A stretch of DNA of 64,000 nt from Betaproteobacteria bacterium (GCA_900299145.1 OMIN01000033.1:1-64000); one strand, 5' to 3'. Numbered from the stretch's first letter, positions 8,930 to 17,802 are shown. Numbers and translations are program-made. The notes: generated from the letters alone by a model not told the origin.

Positions 8930-9631
8930 CTATTTGCCCAGATAGCTCGTCGGCAGCGCTTTTTCGATGAAGCCTCGTTTGTTGCGAGAGACCTGCCACG
9001 CTTTCGCGCGCGGCAGACTCGCCACGGCCTGCTTCAGCTTGCCGTCCACAAAATGCAGCGCCGCGCCGTCGTCGGCGGCCATGCCATCCATGATCTTGCC
9101 GCTGGCGACAAACTTGCGGTAGGTGGGGCGGCGCAGTGGCTCGCTGTTGTAGTGCGGGCAGTTGCTGCCTTTCAGAATGCCCAAACATGGCATGGCGGTG
9201 AGCGCGACTGCCACCGAGTCGGTCACCCCCTGTTCAAACCAGCAGATCGAGCCTGCGCTGGCGCCGCCGAGCACGATGCCTTTGTCGTACGCTTTGCGCA
9301 GATAAACATCGAGTTGCCACTCGCGCCACACCGCCAGCATGCTGCGCGTGTTGCCGCCCCCGACGTAGATGGCATCATGTTCCATCACAAACGATTCCAG
9401 ATCACGAGGCGTGCGCGCGAACAGCGGCAGGTGGTTGGGCTTGCAATCAAAGCGGCTAAATCCCGCGTAAAAGCGCAGACGGCCCGCATCCGCATCGCCG
9501 TGCGCGGCGCCGATGAAACACACCTTCGGCTTCTTTTTGCCGGTGAGGCCGAGGAAGTAATCGATCAACAAGAGGTTGTCGAGGGCTTCGGGGATGGCCG
9601 CGCCGCCTATGGCGAGGATTTGCATTTGCAT
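8930..9631 (-). CDS. peptidase S51 family protein (peptidase E/cyanophycinase-like)
   Basis: S51-family serine peptidase fold. The nucleophile elbow LGGASAGS places the catalytic Ser at 126; AIYVGGGNTRSML (88-99) is the conserved family loop before it. A cytoplasmic dipeptidase E-like activity on Asp-X dipeptides, or a cyanophycinase-like activity, is possible, but 233 residues and no signal peptide fit the peptidase E branch better. It converges with the upstream VOC gene and has no obvious operon partner. The ATG pair at 9631 and 9625 leaves the exact start open by two residues. Confidence 0.82.
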   Translation of the reverse strand: MQMQILAIGGAAIPEALDNLLLIDYFLGLTGKKKPKVCFIGAAHGDADAGRLRFYAGFSRFDCKPNHLPLFARTPRDLESFVMEHDAIYVGGGNTRSMLAVWREWQLDVYLRKAYDKGIVLGGASAGSICWFEQGVTDSVAVALTAMPCLGILKGSNCPHYNSEPLRRPTYRKFVASGKIMDGMAADDGAALHFVDGKLKQAVASLPRAKAWQVSRNKRGFIEKALPTSYLGK

Positions 9632-9773
9632 GGGTGTTTGATTTCCTATTCTATCGTTCAGGGTAGACGGCGGCGCTCATGCACGCTTTCTCGGTCGCAT
9701 CCCCGCAAGCGGGGCCCCTGCTCTGCGCTCCAGCGTGCCCGCCAATCGCAAGTATCTGTTTTTTCACGACTTT

Positions 9774-10757
9774 CTACCCCTCAATTTTTACCCCAGCTTC
9801 CTTAATCACCTTCGCCCACTTCGCCACCTCCGCACGCAGGAATTCGTCGAACTCCGCCAGCGAACTGCCAACCGGATCGATGCCCATTTGCACGAATCGC
9901 TCGCGAATGTCGGCGCGCTTGAACGCGGTCTGAATTTCATTGCCGATGCGTTCAACGGCTGCTTGGGGCGCGCCCGCCGGCGCGAGCCAGCCAACCCAGG
10001 TGCCGCCAGTGACGTTGACGCCGGCCTCGATCAACGTCGGGATGTCCGCCGCGGAGGCGATACGCTTTTCGGAGGCCATGCCTATGGCCTTGATGCGGCC
10101 GCCGCGCACGTGCGGCATCATCGATGACGGCGTGTCCATCAGGATTTGAATTTCGTTGCTGACCAGCGCCTGTGTCGCGGGCGCGGTGCCTTTGTAAGGC
10201 ACGTGGTTGAGCTTGATGCCGGTGGTCAGCATCAGCAATTCGGTGGTCAAATGCGCCGCCGCGCCAATGCCGCTGGAGCCGAAGGACAATGCCCCCGGTT
10301 TGGCCTTGGCCAGCGCCACCAGTTCCTTCGCGTCTTTTGCGGCCAGATTGTTGTTGGCGGTGACGATCAGCGGTGCGGTCACTAGCAGCGACACCGGCGC
10401 AAAACTCTTGATGGAATCGTACGGCAGCTTGGGGTACAGCGTCTGGTTGGCGGCGTGCGCGGCAATTACCGAGGCCAGCGTGTACCCGTCGGGCGTGGCT
10501 TTTGCCACCAGTTCCGCGCCGAGGATGCTGTTCGCGCCGGGGCGGTTGTCCACCAGTACATTTTGCCCTACGGCCTTTGCAACCTCTTGCGCGACGATGC
10601 GCGTCACCACATCTGTGATTCCACCGGGAGTGTACGGCACCACCACGCGTATGGGACGCACGGGATAGTTCTGGCTTTGGGCCATGGCGGCGTCGATGCA
10701 GGCAAGTGCAAGCGCGCCACTGGCTAACATTACATAACTATTTGTTTTAATTGACAT
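9774..10757 (-). CDS. Bug/TctC-family solute-binding protein
   Basis: Bug-family binding protein, 327 residues from the ATG at 10757; a longer frame adds a basic non-signal segment without homology. The signal peptide runs MSIKTNSYVMLASGALALACIDAAMAQ. Marks: YPVRPIRVVVPYTPGGITD, NRPGANSILGAELVAKATPDGYT, LPYDSIKSF, NHVPYKGTAP. The first codons coincide with an AT-rich motif copy. It is last in a same-strand run: enolase-superfamily enzyme, Bug, Bug, so these two binding proteins may serve the sugar- or hydroxy-acid-type substrate of that enzyme. No permease is encoded nearby. Confidence 0.9.
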   Translation of the reverse strand: MSIKTNSYVMLASGALALACIDAAMAQSQNYPVRPIRVVVPYTPGGITDVVTRIVAQEVAKAVGQNVLVDNRPGANSILGAELVAKATPDGYTLASVIAAHAANQTLYPKLPYDSIKSFAPVSLLVTAPLIVTANNNLAAKDAKELVALAKAKPGALSFGSSGIGAAAHLTTELLMLTTGIKLNHVPYKGTAPATQALVSNEIQILMDTPSSMMPHVRGGRIKAIGMASEKRIASAADIPTLIEAGVNVTGGTWVGWLAPAGAPQAAVERIGNEIQTAFKRADIRERFVQMGIDPVGSSLAEFDEFLRAEVAKWAKVIKEAGVKIEG

Positions 10758-10760
10758 TTT
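10735..10760 (-). repeat. AT-rich dispersed motif, copy 3, at the start of a bug gene
   Basis: The sense strand reads CAATTAAAACAAATAGTTA inside codons 2-8 of the bug gene (ATT AAA ACA AAT AGT TAT), a third reading frame relative to the queD and pyrC/tsaD copies. Confidence 0.65.
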
Positions 10761-10785
10761 TTTCTCGGGATGGCTGTGATAACCG

Positions 10786-11751
10786 CTATTCAACACGCGC
10801 GCCGGTGGCCTTGACCACCTTCGCCCATTTCTCGACTTCGTTGCGGATGTGCGCGGTGAATTGCTCCGCCGTGCCGCCGACCGGGTTGACGCCGCCACTC
10901 ACGAAGCGCTGGCGCACGTCGCGCATGGCAATGATCTTGTTGATTTCCGCATTGAGGCGATTGACGATGTCGCGTGGTGTGTTGGCGTGCGCCACCGTGC
11001 CGAACCACACATTCACTTCGAAACCCTTCACGCCGGATTCATCCACTGTCGGCACCTCGGGCGCGAGTTCCGAACGCTTCAGGCTGGTAATCGCAATGGC
11101 TTTCATCTTGCCGGTCTTCGCATGCGGCAGCACGTTGGGTGTGTTGTCGAAAATCATCATCACATGCCCGCCCATCAAATCGGTCAAAGCGGGCGCGCTG
11201 CCCTTGTACGGAATATGCACGATTTGCGTGTTGGTCATCAGCTTGAACAGTTCCATCGACATGTGATTCGAGGTGCCATTGCCGGTGGACGCATAGTTCA
11301 GCTGATTTGGCTTGGCCTTGGCAAGCGCGATCAACTCCTTGATCGAGCTCACGGGCACGGACGGATGCATCACCAGCATGTTGGGTGTTGCGCCCGCGTA
11401 AATGACGCCGGTGAAATCGCGCACCGTGTCGAAAGGCAGCCGCGCGTAGAGCGACGCGTTCACCGCAAACGGCACCGCCACGCCGAGCACCGTGTAACCA
11501 TCGGCCGGCGCCTTGGCCACAATGTCGGTGCCGATGGTGCTGCCCGCGCCGGGGCGATTGTCGACGACCGTTTGCGCGAAGCCGCCTTCGGTGAATTTCT
11601 GCGCGATGGTGCGGCCCAGCGTGTCGTTGAACGCGCCGGGCGGGAAGGGGACGACGTAGCGGATGGGTTTGGCGGGGTAGCCTTGCGCGAGCGCTTGCCC
11701 AACCAACGCCTGCCCGGCCAGTATCGCAGACACGACAACAAATTTATACAT
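10786..11751 (-). CDS. Bug/TctC-family solute-binding protein
   Basis: Bug-family protein, 321 residues, with a clear signal peptide (MYKFVVVSAILAGQALVGQALAQ written from the first ATG). Marks: YPAKPIRYVVPFPPG with PGG changed to PGA, VVDNRPGAGSTIGTDIV, RLPFDTVRDF, HIPYKGSAPALTDLMGG. The ATG overlaps the stop of the upstream enolase-superfamily gene by 8 bp, so the two are translationally coupled. This is the best sequence evidence in the window for one binding protein serving one enzyme. Confidence 0.92.
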   Translation of the reverse strand: MYKFVVVSAILAGQALVGQALAQGYPAKPIRYVVPFPPGAFNDTLGRTIAQKFTEGGFAQTVVDNRPGAGSTIGTDIVAKAPADGYTVLGVAVPFAVNASLYARLPFDTVRDFTGVIYAGATPNMLVMHPSVPVSSIKELIALAKAKPNQLNYASTGNGTSNHMSMELFKLMTNTQIVHIPYKGSAPALTDLMGGHVMMIFDNTPNVLPHAKTGKMKAIAITSLKRSELAPEVPTVDESGVKGFEVNVWFGTVAHANTPRDIVNRLNAEINKIIAMRDVRQRFVSGGVNPVGGTAEQFTAHIRNEVEKWAKVVKATGARVE

Positions 11752-12916
11752 AACTCGGCCCCTCGATCACAGGATGTTTTATCAGGAATTCTTCGTTAAC
11801 CTCAACGCCGATGCCCGGCGCCTCCAGCGGCGTGACACAACCATTTTTGTCCACGACATATGGCGTGCTCACCAGCTCATCGCGGAACAGGTTGTTCTTC
11901 GACACATCGCCTTCAAAGTAACCGCCGTTGTCGATGGCCGCCAGCACATGCACGCATGCCGCCATGTTGATGCCCGTCATCGACGAATGCGGGTTGACCT
12001 GGATCTTGTAGGCTGAAGCCATGTGCGCGATGCGCATCACCTCGGTGATGCCGCCGGTTTTGGACACATCCGGCTGGAAAATCGTGATCACGTTGTCTTC
12101 GATCAGCCGGCTGAATTCGAAGCGCGTGTAGTGGTTCTCACCGGCGGCGAGCGGCACGCCGCCGTACCGCCGCAGCTCCGCATAGGCGCGGTAATCCTGC
12201 GCGGGGAAGGGCTCCTCCAGCCAGCCCACGCCCTGTGCTTCGAGCCCTGGCATGGCGGCGCGCGCGGCGTTAATGTCATAACCGGTGTTCGCGTCGGTCA
12301 AAATAATCAGGTCGTCGCCAAACGCCTTGCGCACAGCGGCCACGCGTTCAACATCGCGTTTGGCTGTGTCACCAATGCGCAGCTTCACCGCCTTGTAACC
12401 CATTTCGATCAACGGCCGCGCTTCGTCCACCAGTTGCGCGGGCGGCTGGTACCCGAGCGCCACGCCGCCCGCGTAGGCGGGTATCGGGCGCGATACGCCG
12501 CCGAGCAATCGATACAGCGGCCAGCCCGCTGCCTTGCCGCGGATATCCCACAGCGCCTGATCGATGCCGCTCATCGCAAGGCAGGTGCCCGCGCCCATGC
12601 CATGCGAGGCCAGCTGCTTGTCGTAGATTTTTTTCCACACGCCAACGACATCGCCCGCGTTCATGCCGAGCACCAGCTGGCGCAGCGTGGTGTTGACCAG
12701 CGCTGCCACCGCGCCCGGCGCGCGCCCATGGTGCGATTCGCCCCAGCCGACGAGCCCGCCCGCGGTGGTGACTTTGACAATGATGGCGTCGCGCTTCACC
12801 GCGCGGCCCACGCCCAGGCTCACGCTATCCTCCGGTTTGACGGGGAAAGACGTGGGGTAGGCCTTGATTTCAGTGATTTTCAGGTCGGGATTGGGCGTGG
12901 GAATCGGAATGGGCAT
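11744..12916 (-). CDS. enolase-superfamily dehydratase/racemase (mandelate racemase/muconate-lactonizing type)
   Basis: Enolase-superfamily enzyme that abstracts an alpha-proton from a carboxylate using Mg2+. Residues seen: base motif Lys178-x-Arg180 (AVKLRIG), metal ligands Asp208 (TDANTG), Glu234 (WLEEPF) and Glu260 (AAGENHY), Asp283 (QPDVSKTGG) and His310 (NPHSS), the Asp-His dyad of mandelate racemase-like members. The N-terminal capping domain spans about residues 12-130. At 390 residues it is full length. Product could be a sugar acid dehydratase or a racemase; sequence alone does not decide. It leads an operon with two Bug proteins. Confidence 0.9.
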   Translation of the reverse strand: MPIPIPTPNPDLKITEIKAYPTSFPVKPEDSVSLGVGRAVKRDAIIVKVTTAGGLVGWGESHHGRAPGAVAALVNTTLRQLVLGMNAGDVVGVWKKIYDKQLASHGMGAGTCLAMSGIDQALWDIRGKAAGWPLYRLLGGVSRPIPAYAGGVALGYQPPAQLVDEARPLIEMGYKAVKLRIGDTAKRDVERVAAVRKAFGDDLIILTDANTGYDINAARAAMPGLEAQGVGWLEEPFPAQDYRAYAELRRYGGVPLAAGENHYTRFEFSRLIEDNVITIFQPDVSKTGGITEVMRIAHMASAYKIQVNPHSSMTGINMAACVHVLAAIDNGGYFEGDVSKNNLFRDELVSTPYVVDKNGCVTPLEAPGIGVEVNEEFLIKHPVIEGPSYV

Positions 12917-13024
12917 GCGGCGTTTTCTGGCACAAGTTGCAAAGTACGCTATTCTAATCGGCGTAACGTGTTCGCAGCGATGCCCGGCGCGATGGAAACG
13001 TGGGGTTCGCTACAGGGAGACTTC

Positions 13025-13297
13025 ATGACTGGCACAACGCACACCCGTAAGCCCAAATTGCCGCCGGTGCGGCCCATCAAATCGAAGCGGGATCTGGAGC
13101 GCGTGCTGACAATCACGCAGCGTATGCGTGCGCAGCCCAAACGCGATTCCGAAGCCGAGTTGCGCTTGCTGGCCCTGCTGGCGGAAATGGACAAATTTGA
13201 ATCGCTGGATGATGCGGACGACGATGACGATGACGCGTCAGCCTACGGTGGGCCGCGCCGCCGTTGGACGGATGACGGTGGCCGCGACGACCGTTAG
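13025..13297 (+). CDS. small HigA N-terminal-like protein without a DNA-binding domain
   Basis: A 90-residue protein from an ATG preceded by AGGGAGA. Residues 12-60 (PPVRPIKSKRDLERVLTITQ and the following LLALLAEMDKFE) resemble the leading segment of HigA-type antitoxins, which in that family reads IRPI-K-T-x-D-Y and ends in a short helix before an XRE domain. Here the XRE domain is missing; instead there is an acidic run of nine Asp/Asp-like residues and a Gly/Arg-rich end. No higB-like toxin is adjacent. The long frame upstream of the ATG is antisense to the enolase-superfamily gene and is not part of it. The function is unknown. Confidence 0.55.
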   Translation: MTGTTHTRKPKLPPVRPIKSKRDLERVLTITQRMRAQPKRDSEAELRLLALLAEMDKFESLDDADDDDDDASAYGGPRRRWTDDGGRDDR

Positions 13298-13319
13298 GCG
13301 TGCGTTTTTTGATCTGGCG

Positions 13320-14282
13320 CTACTCCGGCAGGATGCCGGCTGCTTTCACCACGCCGGCCCATTTTGCGACTTCCGCCTTGATGAATGTGGTGAACGCCTC
13401 CGGCGTGCTGGCCACCACAACGCTGCCATCGCGCACCACGTTTTCCACCAGTTCCGGCCGGCTTAACGTCGCCACCGATTCCTTGTGCAACCGCGCGATG
13501 AGTTCACGCGCCGTGCCCGCGGGCGCGAGCAGCCCCGCCCACTGCAGCGCTTCGTAACCGGGCAAGCCGGATTCCGCGATGGTGGGCGTTTCCGGCAGCA
13601 TGCGTAAGCGCGCGGGCGTGGTGACGCCCAGCGCACGCAGCCGGCCCGTGCGCACATGCGGCAACACGATGGAAAGGCTTGCCGACATTGACGCGTCAAG
13701 CCGCCCGCCCATCAAATCGGTCAAGCCGCTGTTGCCCTTGTAGAGCACATTGGTAAGGCGCACCTTCGCCATCGACGCAAAGAGTTCCATGGTGAGATGC
13801 GGCAACGTGCCGTGGCCCGCCGCGGCATAGGTAATCTGCCCCGGTCGTGCGCGGGCAAGCGCGATAAATTCCTGCGTGGTTTTCGCGGGCAGCGACGGGT
13901 GCACCACCAGCATTTGCGGTGTCGACAGCGTTTGCGTGATGGCGGCGAAGTCGCGCAGCGGGTCAAACGGCAGCTTCTTGTAAGTGGAAGGGTTGGTGGC
14001 GAGCGCGCCCGGCGCCATCAGCAGCGTGTAGCCATCGGGCGCCGCTTTCGCCACCAGCTCCGTACCGACAATGGTGCCTGCGCCCGCGCGGTTTTCCACG
14101 ACCACGGACTGGTTCCAGCGTTTGGAGAAATCCTGCGCGAGGATGCGCGCGCTCAAATCGCTGCCCGCGCCCGGCGTGGTGGGCACGACAATGCGCACCG
14201 GGCGGTTGGGGTACGCATCCTGCGCCTGCGCAAGCGGCGTCACGAGCAATGTTACGAACAGTCCACGGATTAACGTGTGCAT
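13320..14282 (-). CDS. Bug/TctC-family solute-binding protein
   Basis: Bug protein of 320 residues starting at the ATG 14282, preceded by GGAGGAAATGCC, the strongest ribosome site among the bug genes here. The longer frame upstream lacks a signal peptide. Leader MHTLIRGLFVTLLVTPLAQA; marks YPNRPVRIVVPTTPGAGSD, VVENRAGAGTIVGTELV, KLPFDPLRDF and NVLYKGNSGLTDLMGGR. It is divergent from another bug gene at 14422 with a 139-bp shared spacer, suggesting joint control. No enzyme gene follows it; it converges on the small HigA-like gene. Confidence 0.9.
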   Translation of the reverse strand: MHTLIRGLFVTLLVTPLAQAQDAYPNRPVRIVVPTTPGAGSDLSARILAQDFSKRWNQSVVVENRAGAGTIVGTELVAKAAPDGYTLLMAPGALATNPSTYKKLPFDPLRDFAAITQTLSTPQMLVVHPSLPAKTTQEFIALARARPGQITYAAAGHGTLPHLTMELFASMAKVRLTNVLYKGNSGLTDLMGGRLDASMSASLSIVLPHVRTGRLRALGVTTPARLRMLPETPTIAESGLPGYEALQWAGLLAPAGTARELIARLHKESVATLSRPELVENVVRDGSVVVASTPEAFTTFIKAEVAKWAGVVKAAGILPE

Positions 14283-14421
14283 GGCATTTCCTCCATGTTG
14301 CGCACTGTATGCCGTGCGGTGACACGTGGTCAACGGGCTTCCGGTATTCTTGCAATCCGTGCAACGGCTGTGCGGTTTCCAATTCACGCCATTCCACGCC
14401 AATCCGAGGAGCACGTAAAAC

Positions 14422-15384
14422 ATGAAAAACCTGATATCAAAATTACTCGCGTTGTTCGCCCTGCCGCTCATCGCGCACGCCGCCGACCCGGTGTTCCCCA
14501 CGCGCCCGCTGCGCATTCTAGTGCCGTTCACGGCGGGCAGCGCCACCGATGTTATTGCGCGCATCGTCATGCCCGCGCTCACCGAAAAGTGGAGCAAACA
14601 GGCCGTCACCGACAACCGCCCCAGCGCCGGCGGCATCATCGCCTGCACCATCCTTGCTGAAGCGCCGCCTGACGGCCACACGCTGATGGTTACCGGCTCC
14701 AACTACGCGGGCAGCATGGCGCTCTATGAAAAACTGCCGTTCGATCCGGTGCGCGACATCGCTGGCGTGGCGCAAATCGGCAGCACACCGCTGGTGCTGG
14801 TGGTTGCGCCCAACCTGGGCATCAAGAACGCCAGGGATTTCATTGCCGCGGCGAAAGCCAGGCCGGGCCAGTTCAACTTCGGGTCGACCGGCATCGGCAG
14901 CGGCCCGCATTACGGCGCCGCGCTCTTTAACTACACCGCCGGCATCAACGCCGTGCACGTGCCCTATCGCGGCTCGCCGGAATCGCTCACCGATCTGATG
15001 AGCGGGCGGCTGCAATATATTTTGACGCCCGTGCTGGCGGCGACATCGCTCATCAAAAGCGGGCGCATACTCGCGCTGGGCGTCACCACCAGCTACCGCG
15101 CACAGGCGTTTCCCGACGTGCCGCCGCTGGGCGATGCGCTGCCCGGGTTTGAGTATCAGGGCTGGTACGGCGTGCTCGCGCCTTCAAAAACGCCGCGCAC
15201 TATTGTCAACCTGCTGTCGCGGGAAATCGCGCAAACGCTCGCGCGCGCCGATATCCAGCAGGGCATTGCCAACCAGGGCGCCATTGCCAAATACGGCACG
15301 CCGGAGGCGTTCGACAAACTGGTGCACGGTGAAATCGCCACGCGCAAAAAGGTGTGGAAGGCGGCCGGCGTTAAGGCGGAGTAG
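14422..15384 (+). CDS. Bug/TctC-family solute-binding protein
   Basis: Bug protein, 320 residues, ATG preceded by GAGGAGC. The signal peptide ends at AHAA. Marks: FPTRPLRILVPFTAGSATD, with the usual PGG changed to AGS, VTDNRPSAGGIIACTIL, KLPFDPVRDI and HVPYRGSPESLTDLMSGR. It heads a same-strand group with an alpha/beta hydrolase and a family III CoA-transferase, consistent with uptake, hydrolysis and CoA activation of an organic acid. Confidence 0.9.
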   Translation: MKNLISKLLALFALPLIAHAADPVFPTRPLRILVPFTAGSATDVIARIVMPALTEKWSKQAVTDNRPSAGGIIACTILAEAPPDGHTLMVTGSNYAGSMALYEKLPFDPVRDIAGVAQIGSTPLVLVVAPNLGIKNARDFIAAAKARPGQFNFGSTGIGSGPHYGAALFNYTAGINAVHVPYRGSPESLTDLMSGRLQYILTPVLAATSLIKSGRILALGVTTSYRAQAFPDVPPLGDALPGFEYQGWYGVLAPSKTPRTIVNLLSREIAQTLARADIQQGIANQGAIAKYGTPEAFDKLVHGEIATRKKVWKAAGVKAE

Positions 15385-15399
15385 CGGCGGAATAGCGGC

Positions 15400-15432
15400 G
15401 AAGCAGGGGTGGAGCAGGGGCGGAGCAGGGGC
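15400..15432. repeat. three 11-bp tandem units
   Basis: Units GAAGCAGGGGT, GGAGCAGGGGC and GGAGCAGGGGC follow one another between the bug stop and the hydrolase start. It is a short slippage-type repeat and could vary in copy number between strains. Confidence 0.6.
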
Positions 15433-15501
15433 GGCCTAGGCACGCGCGCGGGTATACTTGAATTCCGGAGTCATCATATCGTTGCGAAAGGGAGCAAGAC
15501 C

Positions 15502-16254
15502 ATGGGGTTTTACGAAAAAGGCAAAGTTCGCATTCACTATGAAGAGGCGGGGTCGGGCTACCCGTTGTTCATCATCCCCGGCGGGGGCTTGAACGCAAAC
15601 ATCAGCAAATTCAACGACAGCCACCCCTTTAACCCCATGGACGAGTTCAAGGGGGAGTACCGCTGCATCGCGCTGGACCTGCGCAACGCCAATGGCGGGC
15701 AATCCACCGGGCCGCTCGAATTTGACCGCCCGTGGGACGCGCACGCGGAGGACATGTTCGGGCTGCTCGATCACCTCAAAGTCGACAAATTCATGGTGAT
15801 GGGCTTTTGCATCGGCAACCCGCTGCTGTGGAATTTGATCAAGCGCCAGCCGCAGCGCATCGTTGCCGCAGTGTCGGCGCAGCCCAGTGGGTTTCGCGCC
15901 GACCTGCCCGACCATTTTTACAAGACCAATATCGCCAAGTGGGCGCCGCAGTTGTGCGCCAGCCGGCCCGACATCACCATGGACATGGCCGGCAAGTACC
16001 TGAAAGCGATGTACCTCTCCAACCCGGATTTTGTGTTTTCGGTGGATCGCGATTTCGTGCGCAACTGCCCGATACCGCTGCTGGTGCTGCCGGACGACAC
16101 CGAAGCGCACGTTTACGCGGTGGCGATGGAAATGGTGCACCTTGCGCCGAACGCGCAGGTGAGCCTTTATCCGTGGAAAGACACCAGGCAGCACACGGCA
16201 ATGGCGGTGCGGCATGTGCGGTCGTTTCTGCGGGCGAATTGCCCGGCGGCATAG
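15502..16254 (+). CDS. alpha/beta hydrolase with a cysteine at the nucleophile position
   Basis: Alpha/beta-hydrolase of 250 residues, started at the ATG 15502 (GGGAGCAAGACC upstream) rather than the longer frame. The oxyanion region FIIPGGGLN lies near residue 24. The nucleophile elbow reads MGFCIGN, so residue 103 is Cys, not Ser; dienelactone hydrolase uses Cys in this position. Candidate acid and base are an Asp in VLPDDTEAH and a His in DTRQHTAMAV. It lies between a bug gene and a CoA-transferase gene. A lactone or thioester hydrolase is plausible; activity is not shown. Confidence 0.8.
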   Translation: MGFYEKGKVRIHYEEAGSGYPLFIIPGGGLNANISKFNDSHPFNPMDEFKGEYRCIALDLRNANGGQSTGPLEFDRPWDAHAEDMFGLLDHLKVDKFMVMGFCIGNPLLWNLIKRQPQRIVAAVSAQPSGFRADLPDHFYKTNIAKWAPQLCASRPDITMDMAGKYLKAMYLSNPDFVFSVDRDFVRNCPIPLLVLPDDTEAHVYAVAMEMVHLAPNAQVSLYPWKDTRQHTAMAVRHVRSFLRANCPAA

Positions 16255-16282
16255 CGCGCTGGCCGCAGCCGGGCAGTTCGTT

Positions 16283-16310
16283 AAAAAATATAAATTAAAT
16301 CAAATAGTTA
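16283..16310 (+). repeat. AT-rich dispersed motif, copy 4
   Basis: Reads AAATTAAATCAAATAGTTA on the plus strand just upstream of the CoA-transferase start, same orientation as both flanking genes. Confidence 0.7.
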
Positions 16311-16316
16311 CGGAAT

Positions 16317-17507
16317 ATGGATACAGACGATCTGCCCTTCGAGGGCGTAAAAGTTCTCGACCTTTCGCAAGGTGTCGCCGGGCCCTATTGCGGCATGCAC
16401 CTTGCGCGCAACGGTGCCGATGTGATCAAGGTCGAGCCGGTCGAAATCGGCTGCTGGAGCCGCCGGCTCGGCAAGCACACGGGCGACCACACCGCGCATT
16501 CCGTCATCGTCAACCGCGCCAAGCGCTCGCTCGCCATCGACCTTAAATCAGCGCAGGGCGTGGCCATCGTGCAGCGGCTGGCCAGCCAATGCGATGTGTT
16601 GATCCACAACTACCGCGTCGGCAAGATCGACAAGTTCAAGCTCGATTACGAAAGCGTCAAACAAACCAACCCGAACGTTATCTACGCCCATATCACCGGC
16701 TTCGGGCCGAAGGGGCCGCGCGCCGACAACCCGGCGACGGATTCCGTGATGCAGGCCTACACCGGCATGATGTCGATCAACAAAAGCGCGGCGGGTGTGC
16801 CGCAGCGCATTGAAATGCTGGCGATTGATTTTTCCACGGGCCTCTATGCCTTTCAGGGGGTGGCGGCGGCGCTCTACCGCAAGGCGATGAAAGGCCGCGG
16901 CGCGTTCATCCAGACCAGCCTGCTGGAAAGCGCGCTCGCCCTGCAGGAAGGCGCGATGATGGAACACCATTTGCAGGGCGGCGCAGCTGAGCCCATCGGC
17001 ATGCCCGTGGGCATGTTCAAAACCAAGGACGGCTTCATGAGCGTCAACGCGCGGCGCGATGAGCATTTCAAGCGGCTCGCCAAACTGCTGGGCAAGGACG
17101 ACTGGATCACCGATCCGCGCTACGCTGACGCGCGCGCCCGCGTAGTCAATCGCGACGAACTCATGGCCCAGCTGCGGCCGATCTTTGAGACCAAGACGTC
17201 GGACGAGTGGGTGGAACTGCTGTCCAGCATCGACATCCTGAAAGCCAAGGTCAACACCTACGACGATCTCTTCAAAGACCCGCAGGTGCAGGCGATGGAT
17301 GCGGTGCGCTGGGTGGAGAACGACACGCTCGGCCGCGTGCCGATGGGCACCCTCTGCGGGCAGCGCGCGCCGGCGACGGGTGATCCACTGACGCATGCGC
17401 CGCATTTGGGCGAGCACACGCGGGAGGTTTTGGGGGAGATGGGTTACGGGGCTGGGGAGATTGAAAAGCTCGCGGACTCGGGCGTTGTCGTGTGCTACCG
17501 CAAATGA
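16317..17507 (+). CDS. family III CoA-transferase (CaiB/BaiF)
   Basis: Family III CoA-transferase, which moves CoA between carboxylic acids through an aspartyl-CoA intermediate. The 396 residues show the N-terminal LSQGVAGPYCGMHLARNGADV pattern (split here: LDLSQGVAGPY, then LARNGADVIKVE), DLKSAQG, the FGPKGPRADNPA motif, and the probable catalytic Asp171 in AIDFSTGLYA. It fits formyl-, succinyl- or mesaconyl-CoA transferases. The last 70 codons are duplicated at 18240-18459. Upstream are a Bug protein and a hydrolase on the same strand. Substrate is unknown. Confidence 0.92.
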   Translation: MDTDDLPFEGVKVLDLSQGVAGPYCGMHLARNGADVIKVEPVEIGCWSRRLGKHTGDHTAHSVIVNRAKRSLAIDLKSAQGVAIVQRLASQCDVLIHNYRVGKIDKFKLDYESVKQTNPNVIYAHITGFGPKGPRADNPATDSVMQAYTGMMSINKSAAGVPQRIEMLAIDFSTGLYAFQGVAAALYRKAMKGRGAFIQTSLLESALALQEGAMMEHHLQGGAAEPIGMPVGMFKTKDGFMSVNARRDEHFKRLAKLLGKDDWITDPRYADARARVVNRDELMAQLRPIFETKTSDEWVELLSSIDILKAKVNTYDDLFKDPQVQAMDAVRWVENDTLGRVPMGTLCGQRAPATGDPLTHAPHLGEHTREVLGEMGYGAGEIEKLADSGVVVCYRK

Positions 17508-17531
17508 GCGAGTTTTCGGGTTTGCCAAATA

Positions 17532-17547
17532 ATACAGAAATCTGTAT
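17532..17547. promoter_or_regulatory. probable VapB operator
   Basis: Perfect inverted repeat ATACAGA-AA-TCTGTAT ending 9 bp before the vapB ATG, where VapBC complexes of this type normally autorepress. Confidence 0.55.
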
Positions 17548-17556
17548 CATGCCCGC

Positions 17557-17802
17557 ATGAAGACGACACTGGACATCAATGACACCTTGCTCGCCAGCGC
17601 AAAGGCGCTGGCTGCCCGGCAACGTACCAGCGTGACGCGGTTGATTGAGGAAGGCCTGCAATTGCGCCTGCGCGCGAAGGCCATGCCCAAGCGTGCGCCA
17701 AAGCGGGCGATCCCCGTGTTTCATGGCAAGGGCGGCTTGGCAGTTGGCGTTGACCCACTGAGCAACAAGGCGCTGCTGGAAGCGGCGGGCGATGACACCT
17801 GA
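17557..17802 (+). CDS. VapB-type antitoxin
   Basis: An 81-residue antitoxin. The N terminus MKTTLDINDTLLASAKALA and SVTRLIEEGLQ form the ribbon-helix-helix-like DNA-binding segment of the DUF2191/VapB family; the basic middle and extended tail would wrap the toxin. It overlaps the toxin gene by 11 bp and sits behind a palindromic operator. The pair lies between a CoA-transferase gene and a duplicated fragment of its 3' end. Confidence 0.85.
   Translation: MKTTLDINDTLLASAKALAARQRTSVTRLIEEGLQLRLRAKAMPKRAPKRAIPVFHGKGGLAVGVDPLSNKALLEAAGDDT

Noticed and set aside
12023-13024. Long plus-strand frame before the HigA-like gene
   Set aside because: Antisense to the enolase-superfamily gene; the real start is the ATG at 13025 with a ribosome site.
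15400-15432. CRISPR-like repeats
   Set aside because: Only three contiguous 11-bp units with no spacers; no cas genes. No CRISPR array is seen in the window.
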